DNA of 64,000 nucleotides from Styela clava (taxonomy: Eukaryota > Chordata > Ascidiacea > Stolidobranchia > Styelidae): assembly GCF_964204865.1 (NCBI RefSeq), contig NC_135259.1, positions 17,308,974-17,372,973 on the forward strand, given 5' to 3'. Shown one piece after another: positions 22,425 to 34,100 of the stretch (within the stretch, counting starts at the first letter, position 1; each line of letters opens with the position of its first letter). A program made the translations under genes and the position numbers. The notes below the pieces were generated by a model. That model was not told where the DNA came from and did no database searches. It worked only from the letters and a program-made list of their open reading frames with translations.

Positions 22425-23499
22425 GTCGTGAAGTCAAAACTAATTGGTCTTGTTCTGACGTTTACGAAATGTAACATTAAACAATGTCTTTTCTGAAGTA
22501 CTTTTTATCTACAAAAAAAACATGCTTGTCGGGCAAATAAGTAAATTCTCAATGCTTCAAAACCACAGACTATTTCATTATCCTTTCTTCCTTTCGCTGT
22601 ACATAAAAAATCTAAATTCGGAATATTTGTATCGTTAACGGCAAGTCTTTTTCATTTTTCGAACTGAACCCGATATTTGGACAGAGAATATGCGCATGAA
22701 TTCTCGATGACAATATGATCAACGAAGACAGCCGGGATGGCTTTAAATGTAGGCCTATGTGATAAAATCGACAAATGTAAAGTTACAAAATCACAGGCAA
22801 GGGATCGTTTGTCTTTGGCGTCCCGCTTTGAAGTCACAAAAATATGGTTACCCTAGATATACAGGGTGTCCAAAAAGTCTTAATTTTTTTAAAAATTGCA
22901 GAGGTAACTTATTGATACCATATATTGTTTTGGCCCTCACAGATGTATTAAAATTTAATGAAGAAAAATACTTGCAATTACTAATTAAAAATAAATTCTG
23001 GTTAAGATATATTGAGAACTGACTTCATATCAAAATTGAAATTAAAAAGGCACTTTTTATGGACATTGAGTATAGTATATCATCAAACCATCCAAAAAAT
23101 GCTACCACTCAACATATCAATCACCCTGCTTCGTTACCTCCAGCACTTAAGGTGCTTCAATTCCTCGCTGAATAAAACCTATTTTTTCTTTAGTTATTTG
23201 TGAAATTGCCTCTATCGTGGTTTAACAGTGTCGTAGAATAAAGCTAGCAAAAGCCTGGTCTAGAACGAAAAGCGCAATGAATGAGTCCGACGCAATACAT
23301 TCACAACAGGAAAAAAATAGTCTTACTATAGACAAATAAATATGATGAACGTAATATGCTATTCACTATATTAAACTAGCATACAAAACGCTCCGAACTA
23401 GTAATCTACTCCCGAATATCTATCGCCCATGCAAAGAACACCAATATTATTTCACCATTTATTAAGATTTCCAACGTAAGCGTGTGTTTCTTTAACTTG
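22425..23499. other. Intergenic, repeat remnants
   Basis: GTCCCGCTTTG-like repeat near 22818 and an ACAGGGTGTCCAAAAAGTCTT motif at 22860, which resembles a Tc/mariner-like end. The 23270-23460 part is related to A/B intergenic DNA at 57600-57760 and 40780-40900. No gene. Confidence 0.35.
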
Positions 23500-23740
23500 A
23501 CACCTTGAGGCTATGAAACAAAAGTTTCAGTTGTAGACAGTATCAGAATTAATTGAACATTATAATTTTACGTGGACCGATCCAACAGAAATGGGTATTT
23601 GATTTTCCACAGCCACATCACGTAGAGAAGGAACAGCCATTTATTATTTTTAAAAAATAGTAAAATGAATTAGATATTTTCATATTGCAAAGCTTTAGCA
23701 AAGCAGGCTCTACTTTTATAGATTCCGCAAAACGAACACT
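23500..23740 (+). repeat. Relic of family A 5' flank
   Basis: Matches 17050-17290 and 26420-26660 (CTTGAGGCTATGAAACAAA, GATTTTCCAC, GCAAAGCTTTAGCAAAGCAG) but no family A coding sequence follows. Evidence of a deleted gene copy. Confidence 0.6.
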
Positions 23741-23772
23741 TTTATTGTCAAAACACATTGATCATTGTTAAT

Positions 23773-24320
23773 TATCGATCTTGATCGGTAAGAATGTTGA
23801 TAGGTATTTGTCTGTTTGGCTGTCTGTTTGTTTGTTAGATGCACGTGATATCTTACGAAAGCGAGGTTGAATCTGTTTCAAATTTTGCATGTGCATTCAT
23901 CATACCTCGGATCAGAAACCTATTGATTTTTGATGAATTATGTCGTATAATTAGCGAGTTATTAATTAATTAGTGATAGAACACACGGTGTCACTATGGA
24001 GTAAGAGCGCTGTTTCGAGGATCCCCTAACCTTCGATCAATAAGTCTTCGGTCTCCGACCGATATTCTCGTTTGTTTGTTTGTTTGTCTGTTAGATGCAC
24101 GCAATATCTCACGAAAGCGACAAATTTTGCATGTGCATTTATCATATGTCGGACCAGGAGCCTATTGATTTTGGATGAATTATGCCGTATAATTGGCGAG
24201 TTATTAATTAATTAGTGATGGGACACGCAATGTCGCTACTGAGTCTAAGCAAAGGATATACGCCGCTAGATCGATTATACACGCCGCTAGATCGATAAGT
24301 CGGCGGTCTCTGATCGCTAT
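23773..24320. repeat. Dispersed CTGT-containing repeat, one full and one partial copy
   Basis: Same element as the arms of the inverted repeat at 2946-3657. A first unit (23773-24073) is followed by a partial second unit (24074-24320), both in the + orientation. Confidence 0.7.
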
Positions 24321-24785
24321 CTCGTTTGTCGTTTATCAAGTTAAAATATGCAAAAACCACAAAAAAACTTCTGGAACGTGCGAAAATCCTACCATATCTA
24401 CATTTAGTGTAAGATTTCAAACACTTCATAACGGAGAAAGTGTCATAACGGGAAAAATGCCGTTTTAGATTGTCATCGACACAACTTGCACGCATATTAC
24501 AAGTATTGTGGTACTCCCCCTCCCATATTCAGTCAAAAATTTGTTCAAATTGGTCAGCTTTCTTTTCAAACTCATGTTTACAAAATACCTTACAAGTAAC
24601 TGCAGATTAAACTGATTACCGAATTTTACTAAATTTGAGATACAGGAGGGTAATTACCAAATTTTCTGACATATAGGTAGCATTTTTTGTAATACTGTTT
24701 AGGCTGGTTGCAAAAAACACCAGACAGGAACTATATTGTTCGTTCATTACAATAATATTTAGTTATCAGACATAGCCAACCTATA
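24321..24785. other. Intergenic, no gene seen
   Basis: No supported exon. Confidence 0.35.
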
Positions 24786-25609
24786 GTCACGCTAATAACC
24801 GAATTGCGTTGCGTAAGTCATTTTTGGCGATTTTGAGTTTTTTTTTATAAAATAGGTATTTATGTAATGCTGCGCACCTGCCAATTAACTCAGATTTTAT
24901 TTTAATTCCGAAACCCATAAAAATGGAGATTTAGTATGACATGCACATTTTTGCAATTGTTTCGTCATAATGAATTATCATTGTTACCGCAGTACTATTG
25001 TGACGTCACAAAGGCAAAATAACCTCTGCGACGTATTTTCGAGTTTTTGCATCTCGGATTCTAGCTTAGCACGTATTAATTTGAATTTATACTACAGTAT
25101 AGGAAGACGTGCACTTGTGATATTGACTGTCCGAGTCCAATTCACCTTGGTTGGTTTATATATTGGGTGCATTGCTGTTTTATTCTTTATATTTAATCTT
25201 AGTCTTATTTCAGTGGGTGTGCAGAACGTGTTATATTGATGAAATATATATTTTTAAACATAAAAAATAATGTAATTGAAACTGATTAGCTATTTTGGGG
25301 ATTAGACATTGTAGATACTAAGAATTACATTCGTTTTTGGAATGTTTAGTTTTCAGGACTGGTGCATGTAGTAAAGTTGCAAAATTGCGTATGTCCCCAA
25401 TTCATACCCACATTTCTGCCTAAGTCACAGTGCGCCATTATGACGTCAGTTAACTGCGTCATACAAATTAAATTAAATCCGGCTACGATCAAAAAATTGA
25501 ATCATGGCATATTATTGACTCTCAATGGCATAACAATATCATTAGGAAGGTTTTTTATGTTTTTCTCAAAACTGCGCAATGACTTACGCAATTCGGTTAT
25601 TAGCGTGAC
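24786..25609. mobile_element. Non-autonomous DNA transposon with ~35-bp inverted ends
   Basis: Left end GTCACGCTAATAACCGAATT followed by GCGTAAGTCATT; the complement of the right end reads the same. The left copy carries an extra TTGCG. About 824 bp with no transposase frame. A diverged relative occupies about 38063-38597 and, by duplication, 48613-49147 (ends ATCGTCACGCAGACAAC and ATCGTCAGGCTGAAAAC). The target duplication is not evident. Confidence 0.65.
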
Positions 25610-25931
25610 GCTCTGCTAATAGATTCCTCATTCGATTCTCAGTTTTTTATGAAGCTTATTTTGTTAGCAGATATTTCCGACAAAAACAATAAAAAGCCAG
25701 TTAACAATTTAGACTAGCCAAACACATTATTCAACTTCACTAGTTGCCTCAGCTAGCCATAACACTAGTCAATTCAGTGACATTAGTGACGTAACAATAT
25801 GTCAAAAGATTTTTCTGGTTATTTTTATGACGAAAAACATCAAATGCCATTTTTTGTTTACCCTCGCGCAAATGCGACGCGGGCCACAGATAATGAAGCG
25901 GCTGGCCACATGTAGCCCGCGGGCCTGGGTT
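25610..25931. other. Intergenic with hAT scrap
   Basis: The end of this stretch (GCGACGCGGGCCACAG, then TAGCCCGCGGGCCTGGG) is a hAT-type fragment that abuts the left breakpoint of the second segmental duplication. Confidence 0.4.
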
Positions 25932-28230
25932 CGATTTTTTATCATAACGATAGGAAGAAAAATTCTAACAACAACAAAAACATAATAAAAAAAACTATCT
26001 ATATGTTCACTACGTGCCCCAAAATAAAGAAACCAGAATCAATTAACATTACATTTGTCTGGCAGAAACACTCAATATACATAAAATACAATCTCAGAGA
26101 TTTGGACAAAGTCGATCAAACAATGATTTGACGCAAAGAGAGAAACTTGAAAACCCCCAAACGTCCCTAAAAAAGTCCAAACGTTCTTTAAACTCGAAGC
26201 GCTTCCTTACACAGAGATTTGTTAAAGCGCTTCCTTACACAGAGATTTGTTAAAAGCGAAGATGCGAGAAAATCATGAGAAGAACGAAAAGAATGTTTAT
26301 TTCAATGAAATTTTCACTCGAACGAACCGTAGCAAACTTCAATCTTATGTTAAAGATACTATCTCAAATTTTTGTCGATATTATTTAAGATTTTCAACGA
26401 AAGAATGTATTTCGTTGACACCTTGAGGCTATGAAACAAAACTTTCAGTTGCAGACAGTATAGCATCAGGATGAATTGAACGTCATAATTAGTCGTAGAC
26501 CGATCTAACAGAAATGGTAATTTGATTTTCCACGGCTTCACCACGTAGAGAAGTAACAGTCATTTGTTATTTTTGAAAAATAATAAAATGAATTCAATGT
26601 TTTTATATTGCAAAGCTTTAGCAAAGCAGGCTCTACTTTTATAGATTTCGCATTGCTTTTGCAACTCATGTACAACCCGCCGGATGTCATAAAATTATTC
26701 ATCACACGAATTTCAAACATAAAGATGCTAGAATTGCATAGTCAAACAGGTCAATTTAAAGATTTATAATTTAAAGAAGTTCGTCACTCAGGTCTAACAA
26801 TAATCTATGTGTTTGTTTCAAAAAGATCATATATTATACATAAATCTGTCAAAACCACGTAACATTTCGTCAACGCACAAGGATTCTACAATCTCCTGAA
26901 ATATGTCATACAGATGTAATTATCGTTATATATGTTTATGAATCAGGCAGTGCTTTATGCTTTGTTGTCTACACCAAAATCAGTAACGGTACCGGCTGCG
27001 CCCCTAGTTCGGCACGACCGATGTATAGAAAAAAAACCTATAACCAATTTATTGACAGTGCACTTTATAATCAGGTGCGCTGTATGGTCCGCACAACACG
27101 GCACTTTTCTCCAAATCCTCTTGGACCCGAAATCACTATGGAAATTTTGCTGTTTCATTTTATATCATGGAACACTGTTTATGAAATATGGGACGCTTGT
27201 CTGCTTCTGTAGTGTCCATCTATATTTGCAGTTAACTGCGGTGCCTCTCTAAAGCCTTACCGTACCGGTAACGATACGCGACATTCGTGTCTATATATTT
27301 TAGCAATACACTCTTGCTGTAATAAATCATCCTCGATAGCGTTCACAGTAACAAACGATACAGTTATTGCTTTCTTGTAAAATTTTCCACATTACCTTTT
27401 AAACATTATCGTATGAATTTATATTCAAATGATTAAAAATAAATCAAGAGTTCAAATGTTATTTTTTCCCGCCATTTTTTTCAAATTATGTTTGGTTACA
27501 GGAAAGGACTTAAAATCTGCTTATGGTGTTGTTTATGTTGTTTTCCGTTTCCCATTGTTGGTTTGGAGATCTCTATACTTGGAATACTAATGATGACCCT
27601 GGCACATTTGAAAGGATGGGTGGAGCTGTCGGCCTAATAACTCTTTTCATCTCTTGTTTTTGTGCTACATGTTGTATTGTCTATTGCGATCTGAGAACCC
27701 AAAGAAAAACATCGCTCTAATATACAGAGCGTCAGTGAAAACGTTCAAAATTGTTGAAACAAAACGTTGAAAATATTGATGCCACCAAAAAAAACGACGT
27801 AAATGGATCTTTACAGCAGACTTCAATTACTACCCAACCCTGTATGCATGTATCTGAAGCAGTGTGTTTATATGAAGATTCCTCTTGCTCAGAACAAGAA
27901 CTTCGTTGCAAAATGACAACATCAAATGATGATTTTCCTAGCATGCCACCACCACCCTACTGTCTTTTTGCCAAAATTTGCATGAGGATCGAAGGTTCAA
28001 AGAATCAGTCTCTTCTGAGGAACAACGAACTGAATGCTCAGTATCGCGATCCAGTGGTAAAGATCCTCCCTGTTACGAAGTAGCCATTTCGATGTAAAAA
28101 TGTTCTATCAAAGATGGAATTTTTGAAATATATATGTTGTTATATATTGTTTAATGATCTTGATTTCAAAATCCCCATAGTGGTTCCCAACTTTTTTCTT
28201 TGAATTCCTCCGTTTCACTATTTTGTGAAA
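25932..28230. repeat. Segmental duplication, copy 2 (with family A pseudogene)
   Basis: Pairs with 16589-19090. It contains a 28-bp local tandem repeat (unit GCGCTTCCTTACACAG...) at about 26198-26255 that copy 1 lacks. Confidence 0.8.
27488..28096 (+). pseudogene. Family A pseudogene
   Basis: Starts like the 18.1-kb copy (FGYRKGLK.CLWCCLCCFPF) but a one-base deletion in the loop after the first hydrophobic segment shifts the frame. A stop follows RTQRKTSL, and about 200 bp of the Ser-rich tail are missing between the FQN-like and VENIDAT regions. The later part still encodes SMPPPPYCLFAK but is frameshifted again before the final DPPCYEVA-type motif. Not able to make the full protein. Confidence 0.8.
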
Positions 28231-28653
28231 CAGAGAGGGTTGGGAGACTTGACCTAATTACTCGTCACATGTCTTCCTGAAAGTACATTAGCTTAATTGC
28301 TTCGATTAAACCTTTTTATACCTTTTAGAATAGAAACGCTCATGTCAAATCGCAGGGTTTGGTGTACTCAAGTTATGTTGTTCCGTTTTCTTTCTGTACG
28401 ATTCACTGAGGTGTGACACTGAAACAATCTCAAGACGGTTGTGCGTAAACACAGGGCCTGACTGTTACTGACACAGTACAAAGCATTTAAATAACAGCAC
28501 ATTTTATAACATTTTTTTTTACATAAAATTTGTACACATAATTTGTTCTTGCTTGAAAATACGCATAATTTCTGGTATCCACAACTCGCTTATTGTATGG
28601 CAGTCAAATAGGTTGTTACGGAAAAAGAGACCTCATTGGTAATTTGAAACTTC
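28231..28653. other. Intergenic, no gene seen
   Basis: Repeat related to 8540-8580 (ACTCGTCACATGTCTTCCTGAA) near 28260; nothing else recognised. Confidence 0.35.
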
Positions 28654-28882
28654 GGTACACCCGAACTATGTGAACCAATATGGCGGACACCGGAATGTAG
28701 TGTATGTACCAGGTCAGGTTCGGCCATAATTCAAGGTAAAAATACTACGGGGTCACTTGGCTAGCACACGAACTCGTAATAAACTAAAATATAGAAAAAA
28801 AAATGGAATAAAATTATGCCCTAACCTGATACACACGCTACGTTCTGGTGCCCGACATCTTGGTTCACATACTTTAGTCCGG
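28654..28882. mobile_element. Family P MITE (full-length, decayed)
   Basis: GGTACACCCGAACTATGTG, CCAATATGGCGGACACCGG, centre CTCGTAATAAACTAA, right arm with CATCTTGGTTCACATAC. Confidence 0.7.
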
Positions 28883-29052
28883 CAGATAAGGGGACCTTTG
28901 TGGCCCAGGTTTGATTTCAGACATAAAGTTTCTTTTATTTGTGATTATTCATCTTGAGTTCATTGCCCATCATTTCTACATGGGTGTGGGAGTTTGCAGC
29001 CTTGAGCAATTTTTTTTACGGCTCGATATTTGTATTTGTGTTTTTTGTCAAA

Positions 29053-29342
29053 CCTGTGCATGATAATGACGCACAACCTGAACCATAACCTGTTACAATA
29101 ATATGTTCAGGTTGTGCGCAATCTTGGTGCACAAACTACGCAAGCACCAAATTTACTAGGAAATAAAATCAATAACTTTTAGGTATTATTATTATTTATA
29201 ACATGTGCATCATAATGACACACAACCTGAACCATAACCTGATGCAATACTATGTTCAGTTTGTGCGCAATCTTGGTGCACAAACTACGCAAGCACCAAA
29301 TTTACTGGGTAATAAAATCAATAACTTTTAGGTATTTGTTGA
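29053..29342. repeat. Tandem pair (149-bp unit) containing a short family P element
   Basis: Two units at offset 149. Each has CGCACAACCTGAACCATAACC or a close variant, GTTCAG/GTTTGTGCGCAATC, and GCAAGCACCAAATTTACT followed by AATAAAATCAATAAC. The MITE plus flank has been duplicated in place. Confidence 0.75.
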
Positions 29343-31208
29343 GCCCAGCTTTGAGTCGCGACTCATCAGTATACTGTCGAAACATACGCGTAAAATGAGG
29401 AGTACTATTTCAAAATACCCGTTTTTGTTGCAATTAACAATACAAGCCTGCTAATGCAGTCGACAGTGGTTCAAGTGGATGATATACACCAGGTGGAGAA
29501 CAGTCAATTATTTGTTAGCGAGAATTGTTATGCAGCGGGATGATCACGACGACGCAGTGAAAGATAATGATATCACGAGAACAAGAATGAGAAAATTGCT
29601 ACATTTTATAGTATATCCCTGGGAAAGAATGTAGTTCATTCTTATGTTCCATGCCAATGCTTTTCAAACTACCAAAGACTCTCAACACTTTTTCTTCTTC
29701 TCTTCTATAAAAATACATTGTTATTATATATTCGCATTTCCATCTGTTTGTTCGTGCTCCCAGATAACCGATCAGCGGCCAAGGAGTCCCCTTTTAAGAA
29801 ACCCTGTCATAAACTAAAAGAGGCGACCGTGCTTCTCTTGCCTGTTGTCATGCTGTCCCTGGAATTCAGCTACAACGAAAATTTCACGAAAACGGATTTT
29901 CAAATTTTATGATTTTAATAATATTCTCAATAATGATGATATACGGGTGGTAAAATGCCAAGTTATTCCAACAACATGATCATGTTTTGCAATTTACAAC
30001 CAATATTCTGTATGTAACTTTGTTGGACAGAGCCCCAAGAGCTCTAACTACAAATATCAATAATGTGAGGCCAAAAAAGTCACACTACAACATTGTCAAA
30101 TGTGCTGTATTTACGATAGATCACAGGTTTACCAAAAAGAATTACATGAAAAATGGTAAAATAAAGATCAATTCAGCAATATCTACTTGGTGATATGCAT
30201 CTGTTGATGATTTTAAGTCTTTGTTTCGAGAGTTTAATAACAGAATTAATTGTGGTTGTTGGGGATGTTTTAAAAAAAGGTTGCATGGAAAAAAGTTTTC
30301 ACAAAACGTCAAGGTTTGATAGTAGTAGAGAAGTAGAAAAAATACTCCCATGTTTTTTTTTCATTTGATAACCACGCCACAGAACTTCCCCGATAAGTAT
30401 ACGCAGCAATTGCGAGAAGCAGAAATGCCAAGATGAGATTTCATCGCATATTAGCAATTCTTATATATATTCGCACATTCCCATCTGAACAGGTGGAAAA
30501 GATTATACCCATCTACACACTTTAAGAACTATGTCAGATGAGCGTCATATTATCGAATATCAGTAAAGGAATAGTGCAGTGGGAAAAGACATATAAGGCG
30601 GAACTTTCAGTAGTATGCAGTCATATAATCTTATTATAGAATATATATATATTTAAAAACATTTCGTCATGCCAACTGCATTCCGAAACTTTTTGTCTCT
30701 GGCTGAGCTTAGATAACAATTGGCACTCGTGTAAACTGGTAAGACTGTAAGAGGCACGCAATGAGCAGATACTAAAAGTATCCATCCCCCAGCTGTCATT
30801 TGAGTGGGTACTGCTGTTTTTATTGCAGATGTTACTGATCTTTTTGTGTTAAAGATTTACTGGCATCACCGATTTAAGGATGTTGGAAACCAACACGCAA
30901 TATTACAAAACTTACCTTCAACACGCGGTTTGAATGAATGAAAAAGCTGGAATTCTTTAGAACAGCATACAAATTCTATGGAATGAAATCATACACAAAA
31001 GCTCCTCAAAAACCTATAGCTCAATAATCAAGTGGAATTTGATGCGTGTGCGCAAAAACGTGCGCGTTACTGCGTACAACCGAAGCACGCAGAAAAATGT
31101 GTGTGATGTACTAGTGTTTAAAATGTTTGACACAACTATGTTGGCATAGCAGGTGCACATCTCGGTTTCGCATACGCATACCTTCTATCTCTACAAGGAT
31201 ATATCAAT
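29343..31208. other. Intergenic, no gene seen
   Basis: Several 64-69-codon frames (29718, 29987, 30142) with no recognised domain or splice context. No MITE recognised. Confidence 0.4.
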
Positions 31209-31497
31209 TTGGCCAAAGTCAATGCTGCACCTGAAAGGTTCCGGTTCTTCCAAAAGAAAACACGTTACACATCGTTAGATACCAGTGCATGGTTTTACAC
31301 GGCCTTGTTCGGAGTGAAAGACGAGGTCGAATATTCCCATCCAACTAATAAAATATTTCCCAAGTCCCTAAGATTACTAGGAAAACGAAATTCCCGCGGC
31401 AACGCAAATGTAATTTGAAGAACGCAAAAGAAAGTGGCTAGATGCCGTCGATAGATCTTGGCTTGTATTAGTGAAATAAACTACCATTTATTCTACT
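31209..31497 (+). pseudogene. Possible decayed coding sequence, unidentified
   Basis: An open stretch without a usable ATG reads ERFRFFQKKTRYTSLD and ends at TGA (31418). A minus-one frame then continues FEERKRKWLDAVDRSW to a stop at about 31480. The second peptide resembles the end of DNA-binding transposase domains such as THAP, but the zinc-binding Cys and His are not seen. It may be a transposon-protein remnant; low certainty. Confidence 0.2.
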
Positions 31498-31590
31498 AAA
31501 TTTGAATTTCTGACATTGTAAGAAGATTCAATGTTACTATGTATGCAAAACTAACCGATGTAGTTATGAAATAATTGTTTTTAACAAAAA

Positions 31591-31692
31591 GATGCTCCTG
31601 AAGTATTCGTACCAAGATGGCGCACAACCTGAACATTGTATGTTTTACCAGGTTAGGATCCAGGATGTGCATCATCTTGGTACGAATGAAGT
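31591..31692. mobile_element. Family P MITE, short subtype
   Basis: CTCCTGAAGTATTCGTACC, AAGATGGCGCACAACCTG, and the complementary arm ending CATCTTGGTACGAATGAAG. Confidence 0.7.
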
Positions 31693-32149
31693 CGATGTCG
31701 GGGTCTTTAACCTCGAGACCGAATTATTTCACAAATTTCTGAATGAAAGGTTTGGGTTTAGTTTAGCGAGGAGTTTCGGCAACTAAAGAGCTGGAGGTGA
31801 CGTAGCAGGGTAATATGTTTAGTGTGTTGCATTTATTTAGATAGGTTGATAATAAGTGCCTTTTCAATTTCAATTCGTTATGAAGTCTGTTCTCAATATA
31901 TCTTAACTAGTTTTTATTTTTAATTAGTAATTGTTCAAGTATTTTTACTTCATTTATTACATCTGTGATGGCAAAACAATATATGGTATTAATAAAATAC
32001 CTTTGCCATTTTTAAAAGACTTAAGACCTATATTTCTAATTTTAGCAATGCATTTGGGCGAGATTTGCATTCAGACCCCTTTTCTAATTCAAATTTTCCT
32101 TCAGATTGTGAGCACATTAAATTAGCGTGGAGTAAAGACCTACTGTACA
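31693..32149. other. 5' flank of the 32-kb family B gene
   Basis: AT-rich; no exon supported. A core promoter could not be placed. Confidence 0.35.
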
Positions 32150-33092
32150 ATGGCTGGAACTTCCATGGAAGAATATTACGAGCTTCAGGCACAGTACGGG
32201 CATGGGCAAGCTATTCTGAGAAGTATGTATTACGCTTCGAATAATTTTGTTTCTGTTCTTTTCTCCTGCTTTGAAGTAGCATTTAACCATGTTTCTGTAA
32301 TCGAATTTTCAATCATAACAAACTATGAGATGACGAAATATTTATTGATAATGAATATCATAAAACAATTTATTTCTTATCAGAGTAGTAATATCCGCGG
32401 TATACGTTCAAAGCATTGGTTTCCTATAATGGAAGAGTGGGGAATATCGTGTTCATAGATATTGTATCAATTCTTATTTTCGTATTTCAGGTCGAAAATT
32501 GACAACAGGAAATATAATTTGCCTCGTACTGTTTATTTTATTAGCACTGGCCTCGATTAGTGCACCAGCTATAATTAGTGGCTTCGATAGGATAACTGTA
32601 GCGATCATGGGTCTCGGATTTGCTCTTGAGTTTATAGTTGTATTTGTCTACATGGTCGCTTATATGCATGCACACAAAGTGAACGAAAAAAACAAATCGT
32701 CAGAATTTCCACAAAATGAAATTCGAACAAATTCATATCTAAATGTTGTCTCAAACCAACTACGCCCCTTCCCAACTCTTCGTCAGCCATCTCGTTCTCA
32801 TTCATTGGACTTGCCACGATGTAGCAATATAAGTACTATAAGTTCGGAATCACCATTGGACAATGAAGAAATAAATTCGAATAACGCTGGTATTGCGTTT
32901 GCCATGCACCAACCGGGAGAAGATGACGAATGCATGACGATACAACATTCAGATATAAGCCTGACTTCAACCAGCATTCGTATTGAAGACAACTGTTTGA
33001 GCAGAATTTTAAGAAGCACTGATAGCAACTGTATTCAACAACAAAGTATCTCAAAGGATCTCAGCCCCGATAATACGCCATCTTACGACTAG
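32150..33092 (+). CDS. Family B small membrane protein, tail cut off by a hAT MITE
   Basis: Exons 32150-32222 (ATG plus 24 codons and one base) and 32491-33092 join in phase 1 to give 224 residues. Exon 1 reads AGTSMEEYYELQAQYGHGQ. Exon 2 has two hydrophobic segments (LVLFILLALASISAPAII and IMGLGFALEFIVVFVYMVAY) around the loop SGFDRITV, then a His/Lys stretch and a Ser-rich tail with STISSESPLDNEEINSNNAG. The reading frame runs to SPDNTPSYD and hits a TAG that is the first codon of the inserted transposon at 33090. In paralogues the frame continues NLELTDVVC and ends in PPPY, so this copy has lost its last ~75 residues and the final PPxY. Convergent with the family A gene at 34.7 kb. Confidence 0.65.
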
Positions 33093-33498
33093 GGCTGGGC
33101 ATTTCGAATCAAATATTCGAATAGTAAATTATTCGAATCGGTTCAGGGCAAAATTTCGAATCGCCACCATCTTGTTTTTTTTTTACTTTCTGCCAATGGT
33201 CGAGGTGAATTTCTCAATTTTTTTTATTGAAGCCATATTTTTTCTAACGCCATTGTGACATATGACTATTTTCTGTAGTGAGTTATTGATAAAACGTTTT
33301 TTTTTATAGAGTATGGACGCTCAGTAATTCGTCTGAGTAATGTATTCTATGTTTTCCGTAATTCATTTGTTGACAGGTCCAATTAAAATAAAATAGTTGC
33401 TTACTATTATATATTTCCCAAGTATTCGAGATTCGATTCGAAAAAAAATATTCGATTCGATTCTGAGATCACCAGGTATTCGAAAATGCCCAGCCCTA
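33090..33498. mobile_element. hAT-type MITE inserted in a family B coding exon
   Basis: 409 bp. Terminal inverted repeats TAGGGCTGGGCATTTCGAA and TTCGAAAATGCCCAGCCCTA, with internal repeats of ATTCGA. Flanked by an exact 8-bp duplication CTTACGAC (33082-33089 and 33499-33506), the hAT signature. The 3' part is copied at 43710-43975 by the 10.5 kb duplication. Related elements with GGGCTGGGCATTTTGAATC ends lie at about 36770-37226 and 47318-47775, each holding a nested family P element. Confidence 0.9.
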
Positions 33499-33764
33499 CT
33501 TACGACAACCTTGAACTTACTGATGTCGTGTGTGTTGACTCAGAAAAGTCGTCCATCTTCTTTCAACGCAAATGGCTGGAACCTACTTTGAGTTCTAACG
33601 AATATATATACACTGCCTCGTTTACACCAGCAGAAATTGTCAGCGAACAAAATATCGCCTACGAAACGTATGAATCTACTCCTCCTTCCTACTTCGTATT
33701 TGCTCGTGTTGGGAACGAAGCTTTTAGTTTATTTCTTCAATTAATTTCACGCCACGCATTATGA
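33486..33764 (+). pseudogene. Orphaned family B tail fragment with transposon-supplied ATG
   Basis: Continues the interrupted family B frame after the MITE: YDNLELTDVVCVDSEKSS, then RKWLEPTLSSNEYIYTAS, FTPAEIVSEQ, and STPPSYFVFARV, ending at 33764. The MITE right end gives ATG CCC AGC CCT in frame, so an open 92-codon frame exists that starts in transposon DNA and keeps a PPSY motif. No evidence of expression. Confidence 0.6.
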
Positions 33765-33878
33765 ACTATAAACATACAAATATAAAGGCAAGACTTACCA
33801 TGTAGAAAGTTTATTCGGCAAACTCTTAATTAGACGAGTACATGCTTATAGTTTCAGAACTATATTATAAAATATTAT

Positions 33879-34100
33879 GTACTTCCGTAGTATGTGAACT
33901 AAGATGGCGGGCACTGGAACGTAGTATGTGTTGTGTACCAGGATTGGGCCATATTCCCAGGTACAAATACCACGGTAGTCACTTGGTTAGTTTTCAAACT
34001 CGTAATAGAACTAAAATAAGAAAAATTGGACTAAAATTATGGCCTAACCTGATACACATACTATGTTCAGGTGTCCGCCATCTTAGTTCACTTACTGCGG
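33879..34100. mobile_element. Family P MITE
   Basis: TACTTCCGTAGTATGTG, AGATGGCGGGCACTGG, centre CTCGTAATAGAACTAA, right arm GTGTCCGCCATCTTAGTTC. Copied at 44353-44576. Confidence 0.75.
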
